In this document: one piece after another, positions 8,130 through 16,544 of the stretch
Layout: the number at the start of each line of letters is the position of its first letter
Position numbering within the stretch: position 1 is the stretch's first letter
Assembly (NCBI GenBank): GCA_965215545.1
Contig: OZ244066.1
Coordinates: forward strand, 1,426,001 to 1,490,000
Reading direction: 5' to 3'
DNA length: 64,000 nucleotides
Source: MPNP01 sp965215545
GTDB taxonomy: Bacteria; Pseudomonadota; Alphaproteobacteria; Rhodobacterales; Rhodobacteraceae
The notes under the pieces: model-generated
Told to the model about the DNA's origin: nothing
Seen by the model: only the letters and a program-made list of their open reading frames with translations
Databases searched by the model: none
Translations under genes and position numbers: made by a program

Positions 8130-8660
8130 GGTCATGGGGTCCATGCGGCGTCCTGGAGCATGTCAAGGTGACGGCCTCGACGGTGGCGGGCGAGGGCCTC
8201 CCTGCGGCGAGGACGCGGCCACTCGGCGTTGGCCACCCCGGTCAGCACTATCCACCCGATCGGGGCTGTGGCCCCGCCCGGCATGGGCGGCGCCCATCGG
8301 GGTGGATCTCTGACAGTTGGGTCGCTGGGCCCGGGTCCAGGGCGTACGGGCGCCACCGGCCCGCGTGTCGGCCCGGATGGGGGCGTCGCGCCCCCATCCG
8401 TTGATCATGATGGGCGGCCGACCTTGCGGGCCCGGCCGGCGATCTGTTCGGGGCTCCAGCCCTTGGCGAGGTCGGCGTCGATGCGGGCGGGGCTGGCCTT
8501 CGTCCACAGCCGGGGGGTGGTGGCCAGCCGCTCGGCCTGATGGTGGCGGGGTGACGGTTGAGCATGCGGGCGATGGCAGATTGCGACAAACCGCTTGTCC
8601 TCAAGGCCTCGATCTGGCATCATCCCTTGGGCAACCGACCCGGTCCGCACGGGGCGCACC
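8130..8660 (-). pseudogene. Decayed IS30-family transposase remnant
   Basis: Read on the minus strand, pieces of an IS30-type transposase appear in order but in different frames. First comes a helix-turn-helix (LSQSAIARMLNRHPATI, near 8590-8545), then ADLAKGWSPEQIAGRARKVGR (near 8475-8410), then PDRVDSADR (near 8255). Each frame breaks within about 50 codons, so the gene is dead. No terminal inverted repeats are recognisable. It separates hicB from the cas operon. Confidence 0.6.
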
Positions 8661-8670
8661 GACCCCGCCG

Positions 8671-8700
8671 CGACCGTTGCACTTCAGAGTGGCGCGGGGG
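8671..8700 (+). repeat. Short palindromic dispersed element, copy B
   Basis: CGACCGTTGCACTTCAGAGT followed by GGCGCGGGGG. It matches the reverse complement of copy E over about 30 bp with few changes. It lies between the IS30 remnant and cas3. Confidence 0.6.
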
Positions 8701-8818
8701 CCATATGAACTGCTATGCCATTCGAGGGAATTGCTCCATGAATCGGAACATCATTCGGCACAGTACGTTTTTTGATTGGAACAGAGGCAAGACCATCATA
8801 ACGAATTTGGATATCTGA

Positions 8819-11017
8819 ATGGGATCCCTGTACGCACATTCAAAGGACGCTGACCGTTCAGAATGGGAGGAGCTGACGCAGCATTTGAGGGCTGTTGCCG
8901 ATGCAGCCCATCGGAATGCCGAGGCATTTGATGCAGGAATATGCGCGGAACTTGCCGGATGGCTTCATGATCTCGGGAAGACGAAGCCAGGATTTCAAGC
9001 CAAGCTGCGTGGAGAGAAAAATAATACCTCACACAGTGGCGAGGGTGCGTTGTATTCCGAACATCATTTCGGCCCCAACACCATATTAAGCAAGTTGTTA
9101 GCATACTGTATAGCGGGACATCACAGCGGCCTACCAAATGGTATTGCGCGATCTGAAAGAGGGCGGCCACAAACACCGTTGAAGGATCGTATCATCGAGA
9201 GTGAGATTGTATCCATGCCCGATGGTGTTGAATTGCCTGCACCAAAGGCGCCGGGACCGTTGAAAGGATTGACCAACAATTCACTTTTTGAGATTCAGTT
9301 TTTGATCCGGATGCTGTTTTCAGCTCTCGTCGATGCCGACTACATTGAAACCGAGCGCTTCTATAACCCTGGAGTGCCGCGCGGATGCAGTCCGGAACTG
9401 GACGCCCTTCGCCCCGCCTTGACAGAATACCTTGAACAGTTTCCGCCGCCTGAAACAGAGATAAATGTGCTGCGCTCTGAGGTTCTGCAGGCATCGGCTA
9501 AGAGCGCGGAGCAACCTCTTGGATTCTTTACCCTGACTGTGCCGACCGGAGGCGGGAAAACACTTTCGTCACTTCGCTTTGCCTTGGACCATGCCATAAC
9601 ACACAACCTGCGGCGGATTATCTATGTGGCACCGTTTACTACCATTATCGAGCAAACAGCGGATGTTTTTCGGGCAGCCCTGAAAGATCAGAACGCAGTG
9701 CTCGAACACCATTCAACCTTTGAGCCATCGCATCAAATATCCGATGAAACTCAAGTCGAACGGATGCAACTGGCGGCACAGAACTGGGATCGCCCTGTTG
9801 TGGTGACGACAGCAGTACAGTTTTTCGAAAGTCTTTTCGGGAACCGTACGCAGAAATGCCGCAAACTGCACAATATCTCGAACTCGGTCATCGTGCTGGA
9901 TGAGGCGCAGGCATTGCCTGTGAACTTTTTGCGACCCTGTCTCGCGGCCTTGAAAGAACTGGTACGCGGTTACGGTTGCTCGATTGTTTTCTGTACTGCT
10001 ACCCAACCTGCGATCCGTGATGCGGATGGATTGACCGCTGATGAAGCAATTCCTGCCAATGCGACCCGAGAGATCGCTCCCAAACCATCAGCCCTCTACA
10101 AAAGACTTAAAAGGGTTGAGGTGCACTTCATCGGACAGTTCAGCAATGTTGAGTTGGTTGCGCGTGTGAAGGGGCAGAGTGCGTTGGTGATTGTCAACAA
10201 CAAGCGACAGGCGAGGGCCGTCTTTGATCTTTTTGGTAAAGATCAGGCACTGCATCTCAGCACCAATATGACGCCGCGCCACCGACGCGAAGTGTTGGAG
10301 AGAATCAAGGACGGGTTTGGCGGCCCCGTCATCTCGACAGCGCTGGTTGAGGCCGGGGTTGATCTCGACTTTCCAGAGGTTTGGCGTGCAGTCGCTGGCC
10401 TTGATTCCATTGTTCAGGCTGCCGGGCGCTGTAACCGTGAAGGCAAGCTCGGCGGGCTTGGCCAGGTTCATATCTTCGAACCCGAGGAAGGATTTGACCC
10501 ACCGCCTGAACTGCGACAGAATGCGGAAATCGCTCGCCATGTCCTGAAGCAGTATGCTCATGACCCGCTACACCCTGATGCGGTGCAGGATTATTTCAAG
10601 CGACTCTATTGGGACCGCGAAGCGGATTTGGACAGCCGATCTGTTCTCAAACGGATCAAAAGAAGCGGCAATGAGTTTGATTTTCCATTTGCAGATATCT
10701 CTGCCGATTTTCAGTTGATCCAGGAGATGACGCGCCCGCTGATCATTGGCGTAGGGCCATTTGGTATCGACATCGAAACTCGGAATCTCCTGGAATACAG
10801 CCCTTACGCAGGCACAATTGCGAGCGCTGTTCAGCCATTCACGGTGTCCGTCTTGCCAAACATTCGCAATGAGATGGTTCAGCTCAATGCGGCGCGTATT
10901 CTGCGTCAGGATGAATTTGGTGACCAGTTTGTGGTGTTGGACAATCCCCGCCTCTACGACAATCTGGCGGGCTTTTCATCAGAGAATGCACAAGACCTCG
11001 GGGTGGTAATCGCATGA
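8819..11017 (+). CDS. cas3: CRISPR-associated helicase/nuclease Cas3 (type I-C)
   Basis: A 732-residue Cas3 that is recruited by Cascade to unwind and shred target DNA. The N-terminal HD nuclease domain has AHS at residue 6, LHDLGK at about 50, a GHH motif near 102 and DADY near 172. The SF2 helicase follows: Walker A PTGGGKT at about 242, DEAQ box at 361, STALVEAGVDLDF and the arginine-finger motif QAAGRCNR at about 533. The order and length fit type I-C. The gene opens the cas operon; 56 bp separate it from cas5. The Shine-Dalgarno sequence is weak (GGATA). Base composition is AT-richer than the core genes. Confidence 0.95.
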   Translation: MGSLYAHSKDADRSEWEELTQHLRAVADAAHRNAEAFDAGICAELAGWLHDLGKTKPGFQAKLRGEKNNTSHSGEGALYSEHHFGPNTILSKLLAYCIAGHHSGLPNGIARSERGRPQTPLKDRIIESEIVSMPDGVELPAPKAPGPLKGLTNNSLFEIQFLIRMLFSALVDADYIETERFYNPGVPRGCSPELDALRPALTEYLEQFPPPETEINVLRSEVLQASAKSAEQPLGFFTLTVPTGGGKTLSSLRFALDHAITHNLRRIIYVAPFTTIIEQTADVFRAALKDQNAVLEHHSTFEPSHQISDETQVERMQLAAQNWDRPVVVTTAVQFFESLFGNRTQKCRKLHNISNSVIVLDEAQALPVNFLRPCLAALKELVRGYGCSIVFCTATQPAIRDADGLTADEAIPANATREIAPKPSALYKRLKRVEVHFIGQFSNVELVARVKGQSALVIVNNKRQARAVFDLFGKDQALHLSTNMTPRHRREVLERIKDGFGGPVISTALVEAGVDLDFPEVWRAVAGLDSIVQAAGRCNREGKLGGLGQVHIFEPEEGFDPPPELRQNAEIARHVLKQYAHDPLHPDAVQDYFKRLYWDREADLDSRSVLKRIKRSGNEFDFPFADISADFQLIQEMTRPLIIGVGPFGIDIETRNLLEYSPYAGTIASAVQPFTVSVLPNIRNEMVQLNAARILRQDEFGDQFVVLDNPRLYDNLAGFSSENAQDLGVVIA

Positions 11018-11073
11018 ATCGTCTGATACGGGCTACTGGTCAAGCAGTGTAGATTGAATTTCTGGATTGGGCC

Positions 11074-11730
11074 TTGAGTTACGGAGTAAAACTAAAAATC
11101 TGGGGCGATTATGCCTGCTTCACGAGACCCGAAATGAAGGTTGAAAGGGTCTCATATGACGTGATGACGCCTTCGGCGGCCCGCGGCATACTTGAAGCAA
11201 TCCATTGGAAACCGGCAATCCGCTGGGTTGTGGATCGTATCCATGTACTCAACCCGATCAGGTTCGACAACATTCGAAAGAACGAGGTCGGCAGCAAGAT
11301 ATCGGTCCGCAATGCAAAGACCGCCATGGCTATCGATGATTCGACAGGACTTCATTTACTGGTGGACAAAGACCGCCAGCAACGTGCAACCCTTGCACTG
11401 CGCAAGGTGGCCTATGTGATTGAATCGCACTTTGAGATGACCGAGGTGGTGGGTGATGACACGACGGCCAAGCACTATGACATCTTTCGCCGCCGGGCGC
11501 AAAAAGGACAGTGTTTCCAACGACCTTCACTTGGTCTGCGGGAGTTCGTAGCTGATTTCGAATGGATCGAAATGATGCCGAAGTCGGCACTTTCCGGATA
11601 TCAGGATTTGGGCTGGATGCTCTATGACATAGACTTCGAGAATGGACGTAGGCCGCAGTTTTTCCGTGCGGAAATGGTTGACGGTGTTATTGATATAGCG
11701 TCAGCACGAGACAAAGGACTGGTGCACTGA
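11074..11730 (+). CDS. cas5c: Cas5c, crRNA-processing Cascade subunit
   Basis: A 218-residue Cas5d/Cas5c. In type I-C, which lacks Cas6, this subunit itself cuts the pre-crRNA and then caps the 5' handle (established). The N-terminus (LKIWGDYACFTRPEMKVERVSYDV) and PSAARGILEAI are typical. The AKHYD motif (K133, H134) aligns with the Lys-His catalytic pair described for Cas5d, and is followed by a QRPSLGLREF segment. The start is TTG at 11074. The stop codon overlaps the likely cas8c start. Confidence 0.92.
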   Translation: MSYGVKLKIWGDYACFTRPEMKVERVSYDVMTPSAARGILEAIHWKPAIRWVVDRIHVLNPIRFDNIRKNEVGSKISVRNAKTAMAIDDSTGLHLLVDKDRQQRATLALRKVAYVIESHFEMTEVVGDDTTAKHYDIFRRRAQKGQCFQRPSLGLREFVADFEWIEMMPKSALSGYQDLGWMLYDIDFENGRRPQFFRAEMVDGVIDIASARDKGLVH

Positions 11731-13520
11731 CAATCCTCAATGCTCTTTTTCGGCTTTACGAACGGATGGAGACCGAGGGCACTGTTCCGCCCCCGGGTTA
11801 CTCCAGCGAGAAGATTTCCTTTGCACTTGAACTTGATCAAAATGGCCGCCCCTTACGGCTTGCCGATAAGAGAAGCTATGCCAACGGGAAGCCAGTACCG
11901 GTATCGCGGAATGTTCCAGCGGGCGTCATCAGAGCATCCGGGATCAAACCCAACTTGTTGTGGGACAAGACCGCATATGTCTTTGGTGTGATTGCGAAAG
12001 AGGTAGAAACGAAGGATGGTAAAATGGTCAGAGAGCCGGGCCAAGGACGACGCACTCTGAAGGAACACACTGCATTCGTTGCAAAGCATAAGGAATTCCT
12101 TGCCGGTGCCATCGACCCTGGACTGGTAGCACTGCGCGGTTTCCTTGACTGGTGGCAACCCGAGAAATACGCCGAACTGGGATTCAGTCTTGATGCACTG
12201 GACCAAAATGTGGTTTTTGAATTCAATGACGGAACAGGACCCGGATTTATCCATGATCGCTCCGCAGCCAATGCGTTGCTACAGCCGCCGCCCAGCAGAT
12301 CCAAAGATCTTTGTCTGGTTTCAGGAGAGCATGCACCAATTCAACGACTGCACCCCAAAATCAAGGGAGTGATGGGTGCACAGAGTACCGGAGCATCGCT
12401 GGTGTCATTCAACAGTGATGCCTACGAGTCCTTCGGTAAGTCGCAGGGTGACAACGCACCTGTTTCCGAGCGCGTCGCCTTTGCTTATGGAGCTGCACTC
12501 AATTCACTTTTGGCGAAAGGGTCTGAGCGAAATCTGCGAGTTGGTGACACGACAGTGGTGTTTTGGGCCGAGACCAAAAAGCGCGAAGTAGTCGAATTGA
12601 CAGAGCTGTTTGTCAGTGGCTGCTTTCAGCCACCCGACGAGGATGCAGAGTCAAGGAAATTGTTGGCAGGGATCAAGGATGTCGCTACAGGTCGTCCCAC
12701 AATACCCAATCTGGATCCCGCAACGCGTATCTTTATGCTTGGACTTGCACCAAATGCGGCCCGTCTATCGGTGAGGTTCTGGTATCCTGGTACGTTTGGT
12801 GATTTCGCGCGTCATGTTGCCCGGTTTTGGGATGACTTGCAATTTGAACCCGCGCCCTGGAAAGGCCCGCCAGCTGCTTGGTCCCTTCTCTATGAGACGG
12901 CAATCCGAGTCTCTGGCAAAGCCAAGGCCAATACAATTCAACCACTTTTGGGTGGCCAAGTCATGCGATCTATACTGACTGGACGGCCGCTACCCCGCAC
13001 ACTTCTGACCGCAGTTATCGCCCGCATCCGCGCCGACGGAGACATCAGTTCTCGCCGCGCTGCAATATGCCGGGCGGTTATCAATCGCACCACAAAAAAG
13101 GAGGAAATCCCGGTGAGCCTCAACCTCAACAGTAACGATCCGGCCTATCGCCTTGGAAGGCTTTTCGCGAGGCTCGAACTTGCACAAGCCAAAGCGCATC
13201 CCAGTTTGAACGCCACGATAAAGGATCGCTATTTTGCTGCCGCCAGCGCCACTCCTGCGCGCGTCTTCCCGATGCTGGTCAAAAACGCAACCCATCATCT
13301 TGCACTCCTGAAAAAGGGCGAAAATCCTGGCTTGGGCCATTGGCTCGAAAAAGAACTCGGCGAGATCTGGCTGGAGATTGATGCCGATATGCCGCGCTCT
13401 TTGTCGCTGGAAGATCAGGGGCGTTTTATCGCCGGGTATTACCACCAACGCTGGACAAAGACCGTTTCGGACAAAGAAGGTGACACACTTCCAGAAAATC
13501 AGGAGGCCTCCAATGACTGA
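11727..13520 (+). CDS. cas8c: Cas8c, large Cascade subunit
   Basis: The large subunit of the type I-C Cascade, which recognises the PAM and helps open DNA. The first ATG in frame is at 11766 (METEGTVPPPGYSSEKI, 584 residues). Homology, however, extends 13 codons further upstream: LTILNALFRLYER precedes it in frame, matching the usual N-terminus of the family. An AAAGGA ribosome-binding site at 11713-11718 is correctly placed for the CTG codon at 11727, which overlaps the cas5 stop codon as CTGA. I therefore place the start at CTG (597 residues). The C-terminal 135 codons are also read as Cas11c. Confidence 0.88.
   Translation: MTILNALFRLYERMETEGTVPPPGYSSEKISFALELDQNGRPLRLADKRSYANGKPVPVSRNVPAGVIRASGIKPNLLWDKTAYVFGVIAKEVETKDGKMVREPGQGRRTLKEHTAFVAKHKEFLAGAIDPGLVALRGFLDWWQPEKYAELGFSLDALDQNVVFEFNDGTGPGFIHDRSAANALLQPPPSRSKDLCLVSGEHAPIQRLHPKIKGVMGAQSTGASLVSFNSDAYESFGKSQGDNAPVSERVAFAYGAALNSLLAKGSERNLRVGDTTVVFWAETKKREVVELTELFVSGCFQPPDEDAESRKLLAGIKDVATGRPTIPNLDPATRIFMLGLAPNAARLSVRFWYPGTFGDFARHVARFWDDLQFEPAPWKGPPAAWSLLYETAIRVSGKAKANTIQPLLGGQVMRSILTGRPLPRTLLTAVIARIRADGDISSRRAAICRAVINRTTKKEEIPVSLNLNSNDPAYRLGRLFARLELAQAKAHPSLNATIKDRYFAAASATPARVFPMLVKNATHHLALLKKGENPGLGHWLEKELGEIWLEIDADMPRSLSLEDQGRFIAGYYHQRWTKTVSDKEGDTLPENQEASND
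13113..13520 (+). CDS. cas11c: Cas11c small subunit from an internal start in cas8c
   Basis: In-frame internal gene of 135 residues. A near-perfect Shine-Dalgarno sequence, AAGGAGG at 13098-13104, precedes the GTG at 13113 by eight bases, deep inside the cas8c frame. The product begins SLNLNSNDPAYRLGRLFARLE, the region where type I-C systems are known to translate the separate small subunit Cas11c that lines the Cascade belly (established for type I-C). Length and position fit. Only translation from this site remains to be shown here. Confidence 0.75.
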   Translation: MSLNLNSNDPAYRLGRLFARLELAQAKAHPSLNATIKDRYFAAASATPARVFPMLVKNATHHLALLKKGENPGLGHWLEKELGEIWLEIDADMPRSLSLEDQGRFIAGYYHQRWTKTVSDKEGDTLPENQEASND

Positions 13521-14415
13521 CCTTACCAATCGTTATGATTTTGTACTGTTCTTTGATGTAGTGAACGGCAATCCGAATGGTGATCCAGATGCCGGCAACC
13601 TTCCGCGCATGGACCCGGAAACTAACCAAGGACTGGTCTCGGATGTGGCCATCAAACGCAAGATCAGAAACTATGTGATCGCTTCCCATGATGGCGAACC
13701 GGGTCATAGCATTTATATGACAGAACGCGCGGTCTTGAACGAATTGCATGCCAAGGCCTATTCAGAAAACGGTCTGAAGTCCGTGAAGAAGAAACTGCCG
13801 AAAGAAGCTGCCGAGGCTGCTGCCCTGACCCGTTGGATGTGTGAAAACTACTTCGACATCCGTACGTTCGGTGCTGTTATGACGACAGAGATCAATTGTG
13901 GTCAGGTGCGTGGCCCAGTTCAGATTTCTTTTGCTCGTTCCGAGGAAGCGATCCTGCCCCTCGAGATTTCAATTACCAGATCGTCGGTTACCAACGAAAA
14001 GGACCGCGATAAAGAACGGACCATGGGTCGCAAGCATATAGTGCCTTACGGCCTCTACCGTGCCCATGGATACATCAACGCCAAACTTGCCGAAAAGACT
14101 GGCTTTTCAAAAGCTGATCTGAAGACGCTATGGAATGCACTTCGCGATATGTTTGACCATGACCGGTCAGCGGCCCGCGGTGAAATGGCTGCACGTAGGC
14201 TGATTGCTTTCCGCCATGACAGCACTCTTGGCAATGCACAAGCGCACAAGCTGTTCGAACGAGTCAGAGTATGTCGCCAGTTTGTTGGTGACCAGATACC
14301 GGTTGGTGATTCCCGCTTACACAATCTGCCACCCGCCCGCTCCTTTGCAGATTATGCGATCACGCTTGACCACACGGACCTACCAAAGGGCATTGAGATC
14401 GTTGAACCATTCTGA
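13513..14415 (+). CDS. cas7c: Cas7c, Cascade backbone subunit
   Basis: A 300-residue Cas7 (Csd2) that polymerises along the crRNA spacer. The N-terminus YDFVLFFDVVNGNPNGDPDAGNLPR is the hallmark of type I-C Cas7. Further family segments are VSDVAIKRKIRNYV near residue 38 and a central FGAVMTTE...VRGPVQISFARS. The ATG at 13513 has AGGAGG seven bases upstream and overlaps the cas8c end by 8 bp. Its own end overlaps cas4 by 14 bp, so cas8c-cas7c-cas4 are translationally coupled. Confidence 0.95.
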   Translation: MTDLTNRYDFVLFFDVVNGNPNGDPDAGNLPRMDPETNQGLVSDVAIKRKIRNYVIASHDGEPGHSIYMTERAVLNELHAKAYSENGLKSVKKKLPKEAAEAAALTRWMCENYFDIRTFGAVMTTEINCGQVRGPVQISFARSEEAILPLEISITRSSVTNEKDRDKERTMGRKHIVPYGLYRAHGYINAKLAEKTGFSKADLKTLWNALRDMFDHDRSAARGEMAARRLIAFRHDSTLGNAQAHKLFERVRVCRQFVGDQIPVGDSRLHNLPPARSFADYAITLDHTDLPKGIEIVEPF

Positions 14416-15034
14416 TGAGGATATCCCGCTCTCGGCACTCCAGCACTGGGTGTTCTGTCCACGCCAATATGCCCTGATCCATACAGACCGGCTGTGGACA
14501 GAAAACCAATTCACTGCAGAGGGCCGGGTCATGCATGACCGCGCTGATACCGGCCAGCCAGAAACTCGAGATGGAGTCCGTGTCCTGCGCGGTGTTGAAA
14601 TTCGTTCCGAGAGACACGGACTCCATGGGCGCGCCGATGTGGTCGAACTGCATGGTGGCTTCCCATATCCGGTCGAGTATAAGCGCGGCAAACCCAAGTC
14701 CCATCATGCCGATGCCGTTCAGCTTTGCGCGCAGGCACTGTGTTTAGAGGAAATGTTTGATTGTGATGTTTCCCAAGGTGCAATTTATTATGGCAGAAGC
14801 CGTCGCCGCACGAAGATTCAGATCGATGAAGAATTGCGTAGTCTGACCCTTGCCACTGCGAATGCGATCAGGGCATGCCGCCAGTCTGGCGTGCGACCAG
14901 CCGCTGTATACGACACCACCCGATGTGACCATTGCTCATTGGTTGAACACTGCCAGCCACGTCTTGGTACCCGCCGCCAAAATGTCATAAAATGGATGGC
15001 GCATACCCTCGAACACGACGGGGTGCCAGAATAA
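14402..15034 (+). CDS. cas4: Cas4 exonuclease (spacer PAM trimming)
   Basis: A 210-residue RecB-like iron-sulfur nuclease that trims prespacers and fixes their PAM orientation with Cas1-Cas2. One cysteine lies in VFCPRQYAL near residue 18 and three in the C-terminal CDHCSLVEHC near residue 184, completing a 4Fe-4S site. The nuclease residues are in GRADVVE and PVEYKRGK (about 80-100). The start is TTG at 14402, where homology begins (NHSDEDIPLSALQHW), overlapping cas7c. Confidence 0.92.
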   Translation: MNHSDEDIPLSALQHWVFCPRQYALIHTDRLWTENQFTAEGRVMHDRADTGQPETRDGVRVLRGVEIRSERHGLHGRADVVELHGGFPYPVEYKRGKPKSHHADAVQLCAQALCLEEMFDCDVSQGAIYYGRSRRRTKIQIDEELRSLTLATANAIRACRQSGVRPAAVYDTTRCDHCSLVEHCQPRLGTRRQNVIKWMAHTLEHDGVPE

Positions 15035-16044
15035 TCAAACTACTCAATACGCTTTACGTCACATCCGAAGGTGCTTGGCTGCGCAAAGACGGTGCCAACG
15101 TCGTGGTTAACGTCGAACGTGAGGAACGTGGACGCGCACCCTTGCACTTATTGGGCACCATTGTCTGTTTCGGGCAGGTTGGAGTCTCGCCCCAATTGAT
15201 GCATGCTGCCGCAGAAGCAGGGATCTCGATCACATTCCTGGGCTGGTCGGGTCGCTTTCTGGCTCGAGTTGACGGCCCGCAGAGTGGCAATGTCCTATTA
15301 CGTCGTGCACAGCATCGGCGCACCACCGATGACCCCTTGCCCATAGCTCGCTTGATCGTTGCTGCCAAGGCCGCCAATCAGCGTGGCGTGATCCGGCGAG
15401 CGGTTCGTGACTATGGTGATCCGACAACCAAATTGAATCAGACCGAACAACGCCTAACCGTCGCCGCGCGAGCAGCACAGTCGGCTCCTGATCTCGACAG
15501 ACTGCGTGGAATCGAAGGCGAAGCCGCCAATACCTACTTTTCATCCTTTGGCCATCTGCTACGGACTCCTGACATGACTTTCTCTGGTCGATCGCGTCGC
15601 CCACCGCGTGATCCGGTTAACTCACTGATGTCATTTCTTTATGTGCTATTGGCTGCGGATTGCCGTGCGGCTCTCGAAACCGTTGGACTTGACCCGCAAA
15701 TGGGATTTCTGCATAGGGATCGGCCCGGTCGATCCAGCCTTGCACTTGATATGATGGAAGAGTTCCGGGCCCCGCTCGCTGATCGAGTCTGCTTGACTCT
15801 CCTCAACAGACGCCAAATCCGGAAATCGGATTTCCGACACGAGGAAACTGGTGGTGTGTTTCTGAAGGAAAATGCACGCAAAACCGTTCTGACCGCTTGG
15901 CAAAACCGCAAGCGCACAACCCTAATCCACCCCTTCCTGAACAAAAAGATGCAGTTGGGACTGATCCCCCACATACAGGCCCAGTTGTTGGCTCAGCACC
16001 TCCGAGGCGATCTTGATGGCTATCCAGCGTATGTCTGGAGGTAA
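14992..16044 (+). CDS. cas1: Cas1 integrase
   Basis: The Cas1 integrase that inserts spacers at the leader end. Active-site motifs are GIEGEAANTYF (near residue 175) and GFLHRDRPGRSSLALDMMEEF (near 240), which carry the conserved Glu, His and Asp. The only standard start in frame is ATG 14992 (350 residues), overlapping cas4 by 43 bp. Family homology (KLLNTLYVTSEGAWLRKDGA) begins about 17 residues later, at an ATA-ATC next to the cas4 stop. Either a 15-residue extension or a rare start codon is used. Confidence 0.93.
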   Translation: MDGAYPRTRRGARIIKLLNTLYVTSEGAWLRKDGANVVVNVEREERGRAPLHLLGTIVCFGQVGVSPQLMHAAAEAGISITFLGWSGRFLARVDGPQSGNVLLRRAQHRRTTDDPLPIARLIVAAKAANQRGVIRRAVRDYGDPTTKLNQTEQRLTVAARAAQSAPDLDRLRGIEGEAANTYFSSFGHLLRTPDMTFSGRSRRPPRDPVNSLMSFLYVLLAADCRAALETVGLDPQMGFLHRDRPGRSSLALDMMEEFRAPLADRVCLTLLNRRQIRKSDFRHEETGGVFLKENARKTVLTAWQNRKRTTLIHPFLNKKMQLGLIPHIQAQLLAQHLRGDLDGYPAYVWR

Positions 16045-16056
16045 GGAGGAAAGGAC

Positions 16057-16347
16057 ATGATGGTGCTTGTGACATATGATGTCAGTACCGAAACGTCCGC
16101 CGGCCGCAAGCGCCTGCGAAGGATTGCCCGTGTCTGCCAAGATTTCGGCCAGCGCGTGCAACTATCCGTGTTTGAGTGCGAAGTTGATCCTGCACAATGG
16201 ACAAAGCTGCGTGCCAGACTCCTATCCGAGTTCGCGGAAGGCGAGGACAGTCTGCGTTTCTACATGTTGGGCGCAAATTGGAAGCGCCGCATTGAACATC
16301 ACGGCACAAAACCTGCTACAGATTACCATGGCCTCCTGATTTTCTGA
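16057..16347 (+). CDS. cas2: Cas2 adaptation protein
   Basis: A 96-residue Cas2 with a ferredoxin-like fold that bridges two Cas1 dimers. The N-terminal strand MMVLVTYDVST has the conserved Asp, followed by GRKRLRRIARVCQDFGQRVQLSVFEC. The length and C-terminal YHGLLIF are typical of type I-C. AGGAGG-like sequence (GGAGGAAAGG) lies 7-15 bases upstream. It is the last cas gene and abuts the leader. Confidence 0.94.
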   Translation: MMVLVTYDVSTETSAGRKRLRRIARVCQDFGQRVQLSVFECEVDPAQWTKLRARLLSEFAEGEDSLRFYMLGANWKRRIEHHGTKPATDYHGLLIF

Positions 16348-16544
16348 GATTCAGAACAATATGATATCTGCGAACCCGAAGAGAACGTGAATCTGCCCAG
16401 ATGTTCGCAAATTTCAATACTCATTGCAATCATTGAAGTTATTCGAGAATTCGACCACATCTTATCAAGGGTCACCGCCCAACGATCCTGGTTCGCAACA
16501 CAGGCCACTTTGCAACATATTTATTCGTGGTTTATAAGGAAAGA
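16348..16544 (+). promoter_or_regulatory. CRISPR leader
   Basis: An AT-rich 197-bp stretch between cas2 and the first repeat, without an open frame of interest. This is the expected site of spacer integration and pre-crRNA transcription. It contains the promoter listed at 16510-16538. Confidence 0.8.
16510..16538 (+). promoter_or_regulatory. Predicted pre-crRNA promoter
   Basis: TTGCAA at 16510-16515, a 17-bp spacer, and TATAAG at 16533-16538. The expected start point, about seven bases downstream, falls on the first base of repeat 1 (16545). Confidence 0.55.

Noticed and set aside
11045..11060. GTAGATTGAATTT between cas3 and cas5, resembling the repeat handle GTGGATTGAAAC; possible CreR-type mini-repeat of a CRISPR-regulated toxin module.
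   Set aside because: Only one half-repeat is present, there is no second pseudo-repeat or mini-ORF toxin nearby, and a 10-12 base match is easily chance.
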